Source of the DNA: Acanthosoma haemorrhoidale
Lineage: Eukaryota; Arthropoda; Insecta; Hemiptera; Acanthosomatidae
NCBI GenBank assembly: GCA_930367205.1
Contig: OV884009.1
Coordinates: forward strand, 122,272,639-122,336,638
Direction: 5' to 3'
DNA length: 64,000 nucleotides
Positions 42,888 to 59,089 of this stretch are shown in pieces. A program made the translations under genes and the position numbers. The notes under the pieces were generated by a model. It was not told the DNA's origin. It did not search any database and saw nothing but the letters and a program-made list of their open reading frames with translations. Positions within the stretch are counted from its first letter, which is position 1; every line of letters begins with the position of its first letter.

Positions 42888-43824
42888 TTTGGTTTTCAAT
42901 AAGTATTATTTGCGTATACAATATCGATTTCCTATAGTTCAAAGGAATTAATCAATTGTTTACCTATGTTAGTATTAGCCTAGGAGCTCGTTGTCTTGAA
43001 TTTAAACTATTATAGCTTTGTTTTTGTGAATGTAATATGATATGTATAATATAATATGATATATAATAACGTATAAAAGTATTGATTTACTTTACGTATT
43101 ATCGTATCACGCAAGTGTACTTATAGTGTAATTTTTCCTTATGAAGGATTTGCTCTGAGAAAAATAAAAAGATCGCCTAGTTTAAAAAAAAAATAAATAA
43201 ATAAATAAAAAATAATAATAATAAAAAAAAAAATTAAAAAAAAAAAAAATTTATAATCGAATGACATACAAAATTTGATCTTTAAAAACAGTAGAAAATT
43301 ATGATTAATTAAAAAACCTATTATAAAATAATGGCAATCAGGCAAATGTAAAAACTATGAAATTGAATTTTATTCTTGTATTTAAATGTTAGTGTGTTTA
43401 TTTTGTACAATGAAATTAAAAAAAAAAAAAAAAATGTTAAGATCTATCTAGAATTTGGAAAATTATGATTAATTAAAAACCTATTGTAAAATAATAGCAA
43501 TCGGGCAAATGTAAAAACTATGAATTTGAATTTTGTTCTTATGTTTAAGTGTTGGTATGTTTATTTGTAAAATCAAGTTGGTGGAAGTTATGGGCTGTGT
43601 GAAATTTTGAAATTTGAATTTGGTTAAGTTGAAATATTGTATTGTGTAATTACATTATAAATATGTAAAATTTTGGTAACATGCTTTTGATGTTGTAATT
43701 TAGTTATAGGAAAATCCAAATTGTTCGAATGTTTGAAAAAGGTGATGATAAAGTCAATAGTGAATTGTAACAAAAATTTTTTTAGACAAACTCAAAAAAT
43801 TTTTTAAATCAGAGCGGACCCGAA
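41900..43824 (+). repeat. Non-coding interior of element 3 with duplicated blocks and poly(A) tracts
   Basis: No frame of note. A block containing CAATCAGGCACGTGT and TTTGGAAATTAAAGTTTATT recurs near 41993, 42228 and (shorter) 42358. A second block containing GGCAAATGTAAAAACTATGAA recurs near 43332 and 43502. Pure A runs occur at 42461-42506 (46 bases), 42821-42885 (65 bases) and about 43410-43432. The block occupies the place of pol. Confidence 0.8.
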
Positions 43825-44513
43825 TGTTGTGATATTTGGTGCTGTGTTTTTTTTGGTGTTTAAAAAAAAAAATACGAATAGACTGAATGGCCAATGCCAT
43901 TAAAGAATATCCAGAAGGCAGCGGAGGGCGTATAAAAGGCGGAGTTTGGGACGCTCTCGCTCTCTCTTTTCAGTCCGCAACCAGCACAGGAGGCACAGCA
44001 GGAGCACTGGCGCGGGAACCTACGGATATGATGAGCCGGCTCCCACGTAAGAAAACACGCTAAGCATAGAGCGGGGACGATGAAGAGGGCGGAAGCCACA
44101 TCCAAAAATACACAGCGAAACTGGCCAGTATAATGTTGTAATCTGTATAATTTTAATTTTGGTATGAATACCGGTGTAATATTGATGATCTGCGTAATTT
44201 TGATTTTGTATAATTATTGGTAATATGTTCATGGATAAATATAAATTTCAATTTGGTTTTTCATTATTGGTATAACTTATAGAGGAAATATTGTCATCAT
44301 CAGTATAGCATAATATCATAAATGGGTAATAATGAGTTGTTAAATTGGGTTGAGTATTGAATTGTTAATAAAATGTGTTTTAATAAAATTATTCCTGTTA
44401 CCAGAATTGTCCTAATAAATTAGCAGAACCCTGGAATATAATAAAAATTTTAATATAAAAAAAAATATAAACTTAAAATAAAAAAATTTAATTAAATATA
44501 AAAAATCGTAACA
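43825..44513 (+). repeat. 3' LTR of element 3
   Basis: 689 bp; I can find only homopolymer-length differences from 40033-40722 (two fewer A in the first A run, one more A near the end). It follows CAGAGCGGACCCGAA, which would be the polypurine tract, although it is interrupted by pyrimidines. Confidence 0.95.
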
Positions 44514-47329
<2,816 letters not shown>

Positions 47330-47445
47330 TGAATGAGCGAGTGAATGATGACTGTAAATATGGTATGAATGAGATCATTTATCTGTATTATTATTGCCTT
47401 ATTAAAGGCAGATTGTAATTATTGCACAATAAAGATTATACTATG
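47330..47445 (+). mobile_element. Tail-only LINE insertion with a 15-bp target duplication
   Basis: The 116-base insert corresponds to the last part of the Jockey-like LINE (GAATGAGCGAGTGAATGATG, then the hairpin TGCCTTATTAAAGGCA and GGCAGATTGTAATT, then AATAAAGATTATA). It is flanked by perfect direct repeats TAAAAATCGATAATA at 47315-47329 and 47446-47460, a target-site duplication. It shows that the LINE's 3' end alone suffices to mark an insertion, by extreme 5' truncation. Confidence 0.88.
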
Positions 47446-47460
47446 TAAAAATCGATAATA

Positions 47461-48672
47461 CCAAAATACTAAAAAAATAGCTTTATTTGATAAATAAATA
47501 TCCAGAAGTCAATTTAAATATAAAAATGGTTATAAATACAATATTTGCCGAGCCTGAAGGGGTAGGATCTGATTTTGAATGTGTGCGGAGAATTGTTCTT
47601 TCGTCCACCTGTCAGTGTGCCCGTCTGTTCTTCCAACAAACAGTACAGTCCAATCAATATCACATTTTTGAACAACGTCCAGGCATAGTATACGAGTATA
47701 CCATATATTCTAAGACCAGCTTCTCTCTCACTTTCCAGCTTTCTCAATTCGCTACTCTGATTACATTAAATTGTTCAAGATTTAATGCCCCCCCCCCCTA
47801 CCGGTTGAGGACACATTGAAGATTATAACGCAAAAAGGAATTCAAAGATATTACAAAAAGTAAAATTGTAGTAGCTTACATCAGAAATCACGATTTTAAT
47901 GTCGTTCGAGCAAGTTTTAATCGTGTTTTGTCAATATTTCTGCTATGTAGAATCTTTTTTATTTTCTTGTTGAAAAGTTTGAAAAGCATTTAAGAAAGTT
48001 ACTTATGCTGTAATAAAAATTGTTCGTTTATGTTAATGGAACTTGTGTGTATGTACAATGTTCCATCACTTTCTATTTCTTTTTTTTCTTTTTTAAATTC
48101 AGTTACATACATAGTTGATGTCTTCAAATTTTAGCCGGTAAAACAAAACTTTTAAATAATAAAAAATGATAGAGAGTCTATTGTGTTGGTTACATGTTGT
48201 TTATGATACAATTATTAGTATAGTGACAAGTATCAGAAACCCAATCAGACGAAAAAAACATCGTTAGTTTATCCTTATTTTTGTAGATTTCATCGACAGT
48301 TTCATTATGTTTACCATATGTAATCAATTCTGATGAAGTTGGACAAAACTAAAATGGCGAGGCCAATGATACTCGGTACTACTAGTTATTTTTATTGGTG
48401 AAAGAGACATTGAGATCTATGTGTGACGACTACAGAAAACACTTTGTTGATTACTTTTAGTAAAATATTAAGTGATAACAAAATGGTGATTGTTGGTACT
48501 TTTGGTACTAAGTTTTGAGTAAAATGTTCTGCCCATTTATCGATATTTCAACAATGTCTACTCAGCATTGTTAGTTACAAAGCCATCCAAAGTGGAACTT
48601 GAGGTATAATTTGAAATAATTATTTATTTTATTTATTGATGCTGAGTGTTTTAATGTTATCTATACCTTTAG
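47461..48672. other. Dot1 intron, no gene seen
   Basis: A 110-codon frame at 47487-47819 has no recognisable motif and ends in a C run. Nothing else stands out. Confidence 0.45.
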
Positions 48673-49026
<354 letters not shown>

Positions 49027-49508
49027 TGAGTCCGAAGAGAGAGTGTTTATTTTTAAACCGACTTGGAACAATCATAAGTCGACTTTGTCGGATGAAATAT
49101 ATATGTACCCCAATTGCATTAATAAAAGTCACTGACTTAAATTTCTATATCTCGGTTTATGCTTGTAGCTCTGCGTTTAGATACAGACAGGAGCTCCGCT
49201 CCCTAGACCCCACTCACCATTCGTCCTTGGAGTGGGGAGTTAAGTTCTACTCAGAATCAGGTTAGAAAAAGCGATTGCATTAATGCTGTTTGGCGTACAA
49301 TGCTCTTTCCCGCCTTGTGATAATTTTTATGTTTTTGTTATATGTATAACTCGTCACATAATATAATAGACATAAGATATGTAAATTGATTATAGCTTAT
49401 AAGTGTTTTTGTCGGCGATTGACAAAAGGGGTTGACGGACCAGTAATAAACACCCCCTTTTTTCACTTTTAGGGTTTTTTAACAAGCAAAGAGAGGGCAG
49501 ATATGATA

Positions 49509-50282
49509 TTGACAAGTATCACAAAACGAAATATTTTTGGTCCGATATACTGACAATTTTTTCTCAACCATTCCATTACCATTTATTTATAAACCCTTTT
49601 CGGTGGCAGATGATCAAGGGTGTGGAATACCTTGGTAAAGTCTAGGAGGATGAGAATAGATATGTGTTGATGGTTAATACCGTATTGGGTGGAAAATCCT
49701 GCCAGGAAGCCAGAATGCAGGGAGATATTTAAGTATGTTTCTAGAAATGAGAAAATTTGGGATTGAACTAGTCTTTTGAGGGGTATAGGAAGGTTAGGGA
49801 GAATTGATGTAGGACAATAGTATTTGGGGGAGGTGGGGTTAAATCTCTTTTAGATAATCAAACTTGTGAAATTGTAAATAAACCTGTAATATTCTCCTGT
49901 TACAAGAATGATGACTTAAAATCATGTTTGAATCGCAGGCTTTTTGTAATGCACATGGAACTTTCTACAGTTACCTTCTTTGGTCACCCTCTACATAGAA
50001 GGATCAATTTTACATTTGTGTTGAGTTCTCAAATTTTGGTACTTAGTGCAATAATTTTTTTTCCCCATATACTTCGAAGTAAAAATATAAATTATCACGT
50101 AAAGAAAACCATGTAAATGAAGCAAATAACTTTGATTGCAAAGAAAAGATATTTAAGAGTGGCATTAGGGAGTGCTTAGTAAGGCTTGGTAACCGCCATC
50201 ATCATTTGCTCCAAAAGTAATGGAATGGTTGAGAAAAATTGTCAGTATTTTGGACCGAAAATATCTTATTTTATTTGTCAAG
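49509..50282. repeat. Inverted-repeat pair (~65 bp) flanking a LINE relic
   Basis: The left arm (about 49509-49580) contains GGTCCGATATACTGACAATT and CTCAACCATTCCATTAC. The right arm (about 50216-50282) is its reverse complement with a few mismatches and a short gap near the outer end (TTGACAA both sides). The spacer is about 635 bases. It may be a MITE-like element or fold-back structure with a LINE fragment inside. Terminal duplication was not found. Confidence 0.75.
49590..49862 (-). pseudogene. Old LINE RT relic inside the inverted-repeat pair
   Basis: On the minus strand the translation gives an RPI-like fingers segment, then LHSGFLAGFSTQYGINHQHI and ILILLDFTKVFHTLDHL, matching the RT pattern from Q.GFR to motif A (LLDFTKAFDTVDH). 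It is a different LINE from copies A-C and very decayed. The adjoining 49847-50116 plus-strand frame, open without a start, was not identified. Confidence 0.55.
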
Positions 50283-51059
50283 TCACCTTTGTTTTTTTAG
50301 ATTTCTAAAAAAAAAGTTGTGATTGGTTAAAATGATAATAAAAATAAAATAATATTAAAATTAACTGAAACCAGCTAACAGAGCTATTTTTTTATTTCAT
50401 CTAAAAAATGTACTTTTTGGAATATCATCGTAAGTATGTTTGCATTGCCATGTTCAATTTATGTATCATTATCATCATAGTCTTACAACGTGGTGTAGGT
50501 TTTAGCATCCTTAACAAGCGGCTGCTCTCTCCCCAGCCTGGAATATGTTTCTTTCTTCTTGGGCCATTCTATCTTTTTATTTCAGCCTAGGTCAGCCTTT
50601 TCCTCTGAAACAATCAAGCTTCCCTTCGAGCAGCTTTCTTAGATTTTCTTCATCACTCATTTAGGCCAAATGCCTTAGCCTTCCTAGATTTATAATGGCC
50701 ATAACTTTAATTTCTTCAAAAAAAAGTGTAAACCTAAGAAGTTAGTTATCCTCCATAGGTGGTAACCCACCTAACTATTCAATTAGTTGCTTTAAAAATT
50801 AGTGATTTCCTTTTCCTCATTCTTTATTACTTTTCAATTAAGTGTTTGTTTACCTGTGTGGAAAACAATTGATATATGTAAAAATAGTCAGTAAAAAATT
50901 GAATTAATTAATCTATGATATATTAAAAATAAAAATAGCAAGGCCTCCGATCCTTAGATCTAACTAATAAAGTAATGGTAGGTGCTCTTAATAACATCTG
51001 AATATAATATGTTTAACAGGATTTATTTACCAACATGTTATAATACAATCATAAGTTAA

Positions 51060-52319
<1,260 letters not shown>

Positions 52320-53200
52320 CACCTTCTGTTTCTCCACAGCTTTATGTTGTCCTGTGTGTCCTTATCTGAAAGATGGGTAGCAATAAATATTGATGGAAAT
52401 AGAGTTCCAAATGTTCACTGCATGGATAAGAAAATAATAGTCAAAGGAAACAGATTTAAGGGATAGAAAATACAGGATATCTATGTGGGCTCTAGCTATG
52501 CGAGATTGGATAGCTGATATAAATTGGAGAAGATTGTAAAAATAAAGAGGCTTTTTAGACATGATAGTAATGAAGAGGAGAAATCCAAGGAAAAATTAGT
52601 GATGGGCAGAAGGGCCATTCCGATTTGGAATAGTGCTGCAAAACATGGTAGTCTCAGGCAGGTATCAATCTAAGGAAACTATTCGTCAGGCACTTTAATC
52701 AAGGCTCAAGATCCTCTGAGAGGCCACCATATACCATACAATCATAGTCCAAATGAGGGAAGATATGAGAGGATAACCGGAGTTGGCATGTTTGTAATGG
52801 GGGGAGATAGATGATGGGAATGATTGAGCAGTGTGAGGGTGGAAATGGATCTGGGATGATTTGGGAAATGTGATCTTTTCATGATAGAGCTTGGTTGTGG
52901 TCTAAACTGAGGTTTTGGACTTAAGAGAAGAAGTGGATAGGCCTATAGGTGAAGGTAGAAGTATCATTTAGTGTTTTGAATAGGGGACATGAGCCAATGG
53001 TAATTGCCTTGAATTTTTCTGCATTAAAATTTTAATTGTGGAAAGAGGTGCCCGATTCGGTTCAGATCTTCCTGAATCAATAGGATTGGAGCTCACTATG
53101 TAAGAAGGATAGGTAAGTTTGGGTGACATCAGCATACAGATGATTGGAGATTGTTGATGTCACAGAAAAATAATGGTGAAATTGATGATCCTGTTGTTAA
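52320..53200 (-). pseudogene. Old LINE relic: RT C-terminal half, antisense
   Basis: Minus-strand translation, across frameshifts, gives QEDLNRIG (53080-53055), KFKAITIGSCPLFKTLND near 53000, DHISQIIPD (about 52860), HLDYDCMVYGG (about 52740-52710), and SHSPHRYPVFSIP (about 52500-52460). This fits the order after RT motif C in CR1/Jockey-like LINEs (W...N..K......., PHLDYA..VW, HSPHR). Probably the same family as 49590-49862, since that piece holds the preceding RT segment on the same strand. Confidence 0.5.
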
Positions 53201-53737
53201 ACCATAAGACCATTGGGAGGGGTTCACTGTTGGAGCTGGGATGTGCAGACATGTTATTATTGCATGGTCTGTCTACTACTTAAAACTAATGGAGATTGCA
53301 GGTGCATACAAGCTATGGACAGTTGTGCATATAGTTCATTCTACTACACAATACTATTGAAATTAGCAAGTCTTTTGATGTCCTGTTTCTCACTCTTACC
53401 TTGTTATAATTTATTGCTCAAGAAACTGGGAAGCCTCTTATACACCATTAGTCCTTGGAAAGGGTAGTTGAAATCGGGAATAAAGAAGTTTTTACCTAAG
53501 CAATATTATGAGTCATGTAATAATTTCTTTATATTTACAGTCGTTTTTTTCTTTGAGTTATAATAAAGAATGTGTACTCATATTTGTATCCAGTATATAA
53601 TAAGGTAGCAGTAGTTAGGAGTTATGGTATTAGCTTCATCAGAAATCTGTATTTGTTGTATGCCTACAGTTTACTGATAAATATATCAAGTTATAAATAT
53701 AGATGTTATTTATTGCAAATATATTTTTATGTTTCAG

Positions 53738-53779
53738 CTGGAAAGGTACTTCCAACGGCTGAAAAATCCTAAAGGAAAA
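53738..53779 (+). CDS. Dot1l: Dot1 micro-exon: LERYFQRLKNPKGK
   Basis: A 42-base exon between TTTCAG and AAA/GTAAGG, phase 0 both sides. It encodes LERYFQRLKNPKGK, aligning with LENYFSSLKNPKLR after the catalytic domain of DOT1L. Being a multiple of three, its skipping would keep frame. The small size makes it easy to miss. Confidence 0.93.
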
Positions 53780-54269
53780 GTAAGGAAATCCAATATATAT
53801 ATATATATATATTTGGTACTGTAAGTAAATAGAAACTTTCAAGCTGCTGATCACAAAATGACTATTTATTTTGAAGTATGGTAAATGGTCATATGCCCAC
53901 TCATGACTACTACAGTGGTCATTAAAAAATTGTTTTTATGTTGACTTAACCTGTTGTTACTACTTTTAATTCAAATCAAAATTACAGATAAATTGATTCA
54001 CCTTTACTACCAATATCCAAATAAACTACTCAATAATGAATAGGATAGTGTTTTTATTTTATTGTTTACTTTTCTTAGAGCTTTACCTTTTTTTAATTAT
54101 TAAATTTCATATGAAGTGACTTATTTTCAGTAACGTAACTAACTGGTAAAAAATTAAAAGATTTAATCAACAAAATATTTGTTTTTATTTTTACAATAAA
54201 TTAACCTTTTTTTAAAAACTAAGATTGTTTGAAGTTTTCTATATTATTTCATTCATGCTTCCTCTGTTA

Positions 54270-54440
54270 TGCTATGCATACTTCAGGAATTCGATCGATT
54301 AAGTTATTGCTTATTTCAGTGGAAATCTCTTCCCAGGATTTCCTACGATTTAGGGACGTTTTCGAAGGACCAAGGATGACAGGTGATGGACAGAAATGCA
54401 TCTTTTCAAAGTATCCCACAAGTTTTCAGTTAGATCCATA
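54270..54440 (-). pseudogene. Tc1/mariner transposase C-terminal relic
   Basis: On the minus strand RRKSWEEISTEISNNLIDRI and PEVCIA (54351-54274) match the end of Tc1 transposases (L...W..I....I..LI.SMPRR). Just upstream is a weak EKMHFC-like segment in place of the NLW..LK.... block. The catalytic residues lie outside or have decayed. Terminal repeats were not found. Confidence 0.55.
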
Positions 54441-54926
54441 TGTGGAGATAATCAGAGTAGAATCAAATTCTATTTTTCCAAGTTTGCAAAGGTTTCATGA
54501 ACAATTCTGAACTGGCTGGGTCACATACTAATGTTCAGAAAACTGAACTATAGTCACAGATGCCTGATTGGTTTAAAATAATTCTCAGAATGTTGACTCA
54601 TAAATATAAACCAGTATACATTTATCTTGGTAGCTCTAGGCTGAGACATAAAGAGTGTTTTTTATTCTCTCTCTCCTGCTTTAGATTCAGCAATTAATTA
54701 ATTTACTTTTTGTTATCGAGAAGTATGTTTCTTTGCATCATAATTTAATAAAATGGGACATGTTATTAGTACTTGGTAGTTGTAAGTATCTAACAACATT
54801 CGGTACCATCTAGCAACTTTTGGAAATGTGCACTTGTATGCCAACTTTTAGAAATTGGCCTTAACTTCCTTGTTAAAGTATTTTGTTTGTTTTTACAAAG
54901 CAACCATTTCTTTTATTTTGTTTCAG

Positions 54927-55131
54927 GGAACTTGTAGTAATGAGAATACAGAAGTTAATATTGAAGGCCATCCTAAAAGAGCTTGTCGCCGTGATAAAAG
55001 TTTGGATTGGAGTTCTGAAGATGACATCACTTCAGATGGAAGTGAAACTCCAAGAGTTACAACAAGACGAGCTTGGTCTGACTATTGTACAAAAGGCAGA
55101 TCATCACAAAGCGATGAAGATAATAACAACA
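54927..55131 (+). CDS. Dot1l: Dot1 exon: acidic Ser/Arg linker
   Basis: The acceptor is TTGTTTCAG and the donor AACA/GTAAGT; 205 bases, leaving one base. It encodes GTCSNENTEVNIEGHPKRAC, then DWSSEDDITSDGSETP, RRAWSDYCTKGRSSQSD and EDNNN. The stretch is low in complexity and acidic, with RRAW and KGRSSQS patches. As I recall, insect Dot1 proteins have such a segment after the catalytic domain; it has no clear counterpart in vertebrates. The strong splice sites and unbroken frame support it. Confidence 0.9.
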
Positions 55132-55499
55132 GTAAGTAGTTAGTTTTGTCTTAATAGGTTTTATGTCATCATGCCAGTCTGAATGAAATATAATTATCTA
55201 ACTAATGGGTGTTTTGGAGATTGATTTTGTAAAAATGGGTACTGGGCTGTTGGCCGAGAAAGAGTCTTTGTTTGGTTCTGAACCTTATGCCAAGAAACAG
55301 TCTCTTATCTGTTTCAGAACCCTTGCCCAAGAATCATTACCTGCCTATTGCTGAACCCCTTGGCTAAGAAACAGCACCTGTCTACTGCCGAACCCTTGTC
55401 CTGTTATTTAGGATTTTCTTTCCACGTCAATATCTTTATATATTCTACCTAAAGGAGTTCACACATCTGATGTCAAATAGTTTCTTAATGATCTACCCA

Positions 55500-56760
55500 A
55501 AACATAAATCTCATAGATGTGAACTCCAAATAACCTAAATCCTCCACCAATTACCACAAAAAGCCATGGTTTTCCTTACATACATATATAATTATATCCT
55601 CAGAACCACATGCTTGCGTCTTCATTGGAAGTTTTCTATTGTGGTTCTATTCCCTATACCTCATAAACTAATGGATTGATAACTGATCAAATAACTTTTC
55701 ATTCTATTGTCCCATTAGCCTTCCCTCAAGGTCCAAGGTCTTTGGATAAAATCCTAATAAAACATCTCCTATCTCATCTTAAAGCACACATCCTTCTCCC
55801 AACACATCAATTTGGTTTCTACCGACAGCATTCCACAGTGCAACAGTGTCTTCGTGTTGTCGCCCACGTTTCCTCACTTCTGGAAATCAAGTATTATTGC
55901 ATTAGTGCTTTCTGGATGAAGCTCAGGTGTGTGGCTGGGTTTGGCACCACGGCTTGCTCTTCAAAATTTAATTCATTGTGCCCCAAACATACCTCCTCAT
56001 CGTTCATCTCTATCTATCTCACCTATATTTCTAAGTCTCCTGCAGCTCAGAACACTCAAACTACTTTTCAGTCAAAGCTGGAGCTCCTCAAAGTACTATT
56101 CTGGGCCATAGCCTCTTTACCCTGTATATCATAGAAATCCCCACTACTCCTGTTACCTTCCTTGCTATCTTTTCTGAGGACACAGCAGTCCTCTCAACTC
56201 ATAAGTCCTGATACAGGTTCCCATAAACTTGAAATTCATCTAACTTAAATACAACCTATGGCAAGTAAAAGTTAATGAAGATAAGTGCACCCACGCTACT
56301 TTTACATTAAGATGCAGTTCCTTTTTAACACTCTACCACTCCTGGCAACTGATACAGGACTAACTCCTTGAAATCCACCTCGATTACTACTAAGACTACC
56401 TTAGAACCCACTAATGAGACTGAAATGACAAGAGCTCAATTGATGTTTTGGACAAATACACAGACTGCTAAACAGAAAATCATACCTTTCAATAGAAAAA
56501 AAAAAAAAATTACAAAACCATCCCTCACCCAATTAGGACTTAAGGACTGGAAATTTAGGATACAGCAAAGCACTCGAACATCAAGCGTACCGAATCCTTC
56601 AAATCCAAAGTCCTCAGAACAATAGTAAATGCCCCATTCTATGCCACCAATAAAATCCTCCATACTGACCCTAATACACCCACTATCCATGAACACATTC
56701 CCTCCAAATTTTAAAATTCCATACAAAATTATCCAAATATCCTATAAGCTAACACACAAA
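55500..56760 (+). pseudogene. Old Jockey-like LINE relic (RT), sense
   Basis: Similarity to copy A ORF2 in order: a MVFLTYIYN-like block (about 55565), LDKILIKHLLSHLKAHILLP and THQFGFYRQHSTVQQCLRVV (55740-55860), a motif A remnant (about 55895-55930), then a motif C remnant with FSEDTAVLSTH (about 56172). The final STRTSSVPNPSNPKSSEQ (56570-56624) matches the SNIKRIQSFQSKVLRTI region in a shifted frame. It is heavily mutated; the ends are approximate. Confidence 0.65.
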
Positions 56761-57843
56761 AACGTCGCTATCTATTTCCACACATTGGTACAATCATGCT
56801 CGCAGATTGAAGTGGCAATGTCCTCAAGATCTGTAACTACCTGTTATTGGCAGTTCTGTTACTGGCTAGTATTCTCACCTCATGTCCAGAACATCTGTGG
56901 ATTTCGCACTCTCTTTCCGTCTCTAGTGTTACTTTTTAACATTAATATGGCTGCAGGAGCAGAGTGAGTAATTTCCTTGATTTCTGCTTCCTTTTCGTTG
57001 GATGTAACTTTCCCTCCTTCTTTCTCTGCCCTAGTCAATGTTTCTTAACTTGGGAACCATGGTCTTTAAAAAGCTCTCAATTACATATATATTCTCAAGT
57101 TTTCTGACCTGGAATCATCAAGTAGCATTCTGATGTTGGCCTTTTACTATTGATATTCTGGCTCTGATTTTGGTTGTCAGGTAGTAGTTAAAACCCACAT
57201 TATCTTCTGCAATAAGATTGTACATCGAATAATGAGTACCTCCATAATGTACTTATAAGGACATGGTCAATCTGCATCATAGTAAATTGTCTATTTTATC
57301 CAAATTTTTGGCATATGGCAAGGTGGAATATTTTTATATGTGAAACAGGTATATCCAACTGTTGGGCCTTTTGATACAGCATAACTATTGTCCACTATAG
57401 CAAAACTGGTCTATACAGGGATAAAACATTCCAAGTGGGCTAAAGAGTAGTTCAAATGACTGTAGCTAGGTTGTTTCTATTAGATCCTTCTTTTTAGAGT
57501 TTTCGTGAAAAAAATGATTTAAGGGGAGAGGGTTATCTGCCCACTGCCCCCGAGTTAGTTGGAGGGGCTGCCTGCCCCCCCCCCCCTAGAGCGGGCTTCC
57601 TAAGAAAGAAGACCCTAGGGTGTGTCCTGTATGTTACCTTGAGTAGGAGTATGTGTGTAGTGTGCTGTTCTGATGAGTAGCTGTACTTAGGAGCCTGGGA
57701 ATTCTGATACCCCCAGTTGACCCCAACAGCTTCCCCAGTTAGGAGTTATATATGTTAGAGTTATAAACAATTTTTCTTAATAAGGTATTCCTATAATACA
57801 TAAAAATTAGTATTATTATTAATTATGTTTATTTAATATGTAG
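56761..57843. other. Dot1 intron, no gene seen
   Basis: No recognisable coding sequence; a C run at 57576-57587 and mixed composition in 57500-57720. Confidence 0.45.
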
Positions 57844-58053
57844 ATCGTGGAAAAGATCGCAATGGGAAGAAGAAGATAAGAAGAAAATTTTCTAGAAATA
57901 GAAAATCTAGAAATAGGTCAGATTTGTCCTTAACAACACGTGCCAACAAACGAGGTAAAGCCAAATCCAGACGAGGGAAAGCAAAAAAAGCCATAAAAAT
58001 TAATGGTTTGGACTTGCTGCATAATGAGACATTACTAAGTACTTCAGCACAAG
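57844..58053 (+). CDS. Dot1l: Dot1 exon: Lys/Arg-rich nucleosome-binding segment
   Basis: The acceptor is AATATGTAG and the donor CAAG/GTATTA; 210 bases completing a split Asn codon and leaving one base. It encodes RGKDRNGKKKIRRKFSRNRK, then NKRGKAKSRRGKAKKAIKIN and GLDLLHNETLLSTSAQ. The highly basic composition corresponds to the Lys-rich region of DOT1L (about residues 390-416 in human), required for nucleosome and DNA binding and nuclear localisation. LDLLHNETL corresponds to ALDALHAQTV. Confidence 0.95.
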
Positions 58054-59089
58054 GTATTACTTTTATACCATTTCTTAAATTTCAGTATCTATTCACTTAC
58101 TTTTGTGTTCCAGTTAGTTTCCAACATCTAAACATTAAAGTGACAAATAAAATGTATGTGGTTCTTGAAATATATCCATAAAAGAAGAATTACCTACACT
58201 AATATGGTTATAAAGAGTATTTATCAACTAAATAGCTATAATTTAAAGGTTTAGTATACTTCAAGGAGGTTGATAGGTATAAAAAATTGAATTATTTAAG
58301 ATTCATATTTATTGTTATCGGTATATTAAAACAGACACCTTTTTTCTTAAAAAATCACTTTAAGATTGTTGTGCGTCTTAACCTCTTATCTTTTCCATAA
58401 ATTATCTTAATTAATAATTTAAATATGTTTGGTTTTCTATGTAATCAAATAATATGTAAAGGTAGAAAAAGAACTTAAGTGTAAGTGAGAATATTTTGTA
58501 TTTTTTTTACATGCAGTACCTCTTATTCTGGACTGGTTACAAGCTTTATGTGTGCATAAGATAACTTCCAATTTTATTACAATCCTGGCCGAAATACTTT
58601 GAACTTTTGTATGGTACAAGTTTGTCTGTTTGATAATGTTTCTAGAGTTCAAAAACTGACAGCAAAATTAATATCTTTTTAAGGCAGTGCACTGCGGCTG
58701 AGTCTATAGTTCATTCAATGATTTTAACCAGGATACCTTCAAAATTTGCCTATATTTATGGTGTCTGGAATGCTGTGAACAGAAGTAGTAAATTATATTT
58801 TGTCAATTATGTCTGAATTCATCGAGTTTTCCATGAAAATGATGTCCCTACTGTATATTGTTTTTGTTTTTTAATGGGGTCTATCAATAGGTACCCTTTT
58901 AATTTATCGCTGCAGCTGTTAAAAATACGCTCTTTTAATTTTGATCTATTTTCTGGTGCAATTGGGAAGGAACATGAGTATGACCTTGCATCTGAACACT
59001 ATAAGATGTGCAAACTCCGGTTTTTTACAATATTAGTCTTCATATTGGGGCATATTCTTGAGTGCTGACAAGGGGGTTATATTTATGAT
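58054..59089. other. Dot1 intron, no gene seen
   Basis: Short frames (58437-58652 minus, 58874-59068 plus) lack recognisable motifs. The stretch next to 59090 may be the upstream part of the copia relic. Confidence 0.4.

Larger units (their letters stand above)
40033..44513 (+). mobile_element. Gag-only (non-autonomous) LTR retrotransposon (element 3), very young
   Basis: Two LTRs (40033-40722 and 43825-44513) flank an internal region of about 3.1 kb. The LTRs read identically apart from A-run length changes, so the insertion is recent. A tRNA-Lys primer site (40725-40742) and one open frame of 316 codons (40949-41899) follow the 5' LTR. No RT, RNase H, integrase or protease is present; 41900-43824 is A+T-rich with repeats and long A runs. 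The element must rely on another element for mobilisation. It sits sense to Dot1 in the same CA/TA microsatellite as element 2, 41 bases away. The flanks on both sides are ATATAT, so the target duplication cannot be resolved. Confidence 0.92.

Noticed and set aside
42700..42942. Poly-Phe frame on the minus strand
   Set aside because: It is the complement of the 65-base A run in element 3.
47487..47819. 110-codon open frame in a Dot1 intron
   Set aside because: No motif, no codon-level regularity visible, and it ends in a homopolymer; likely chance.
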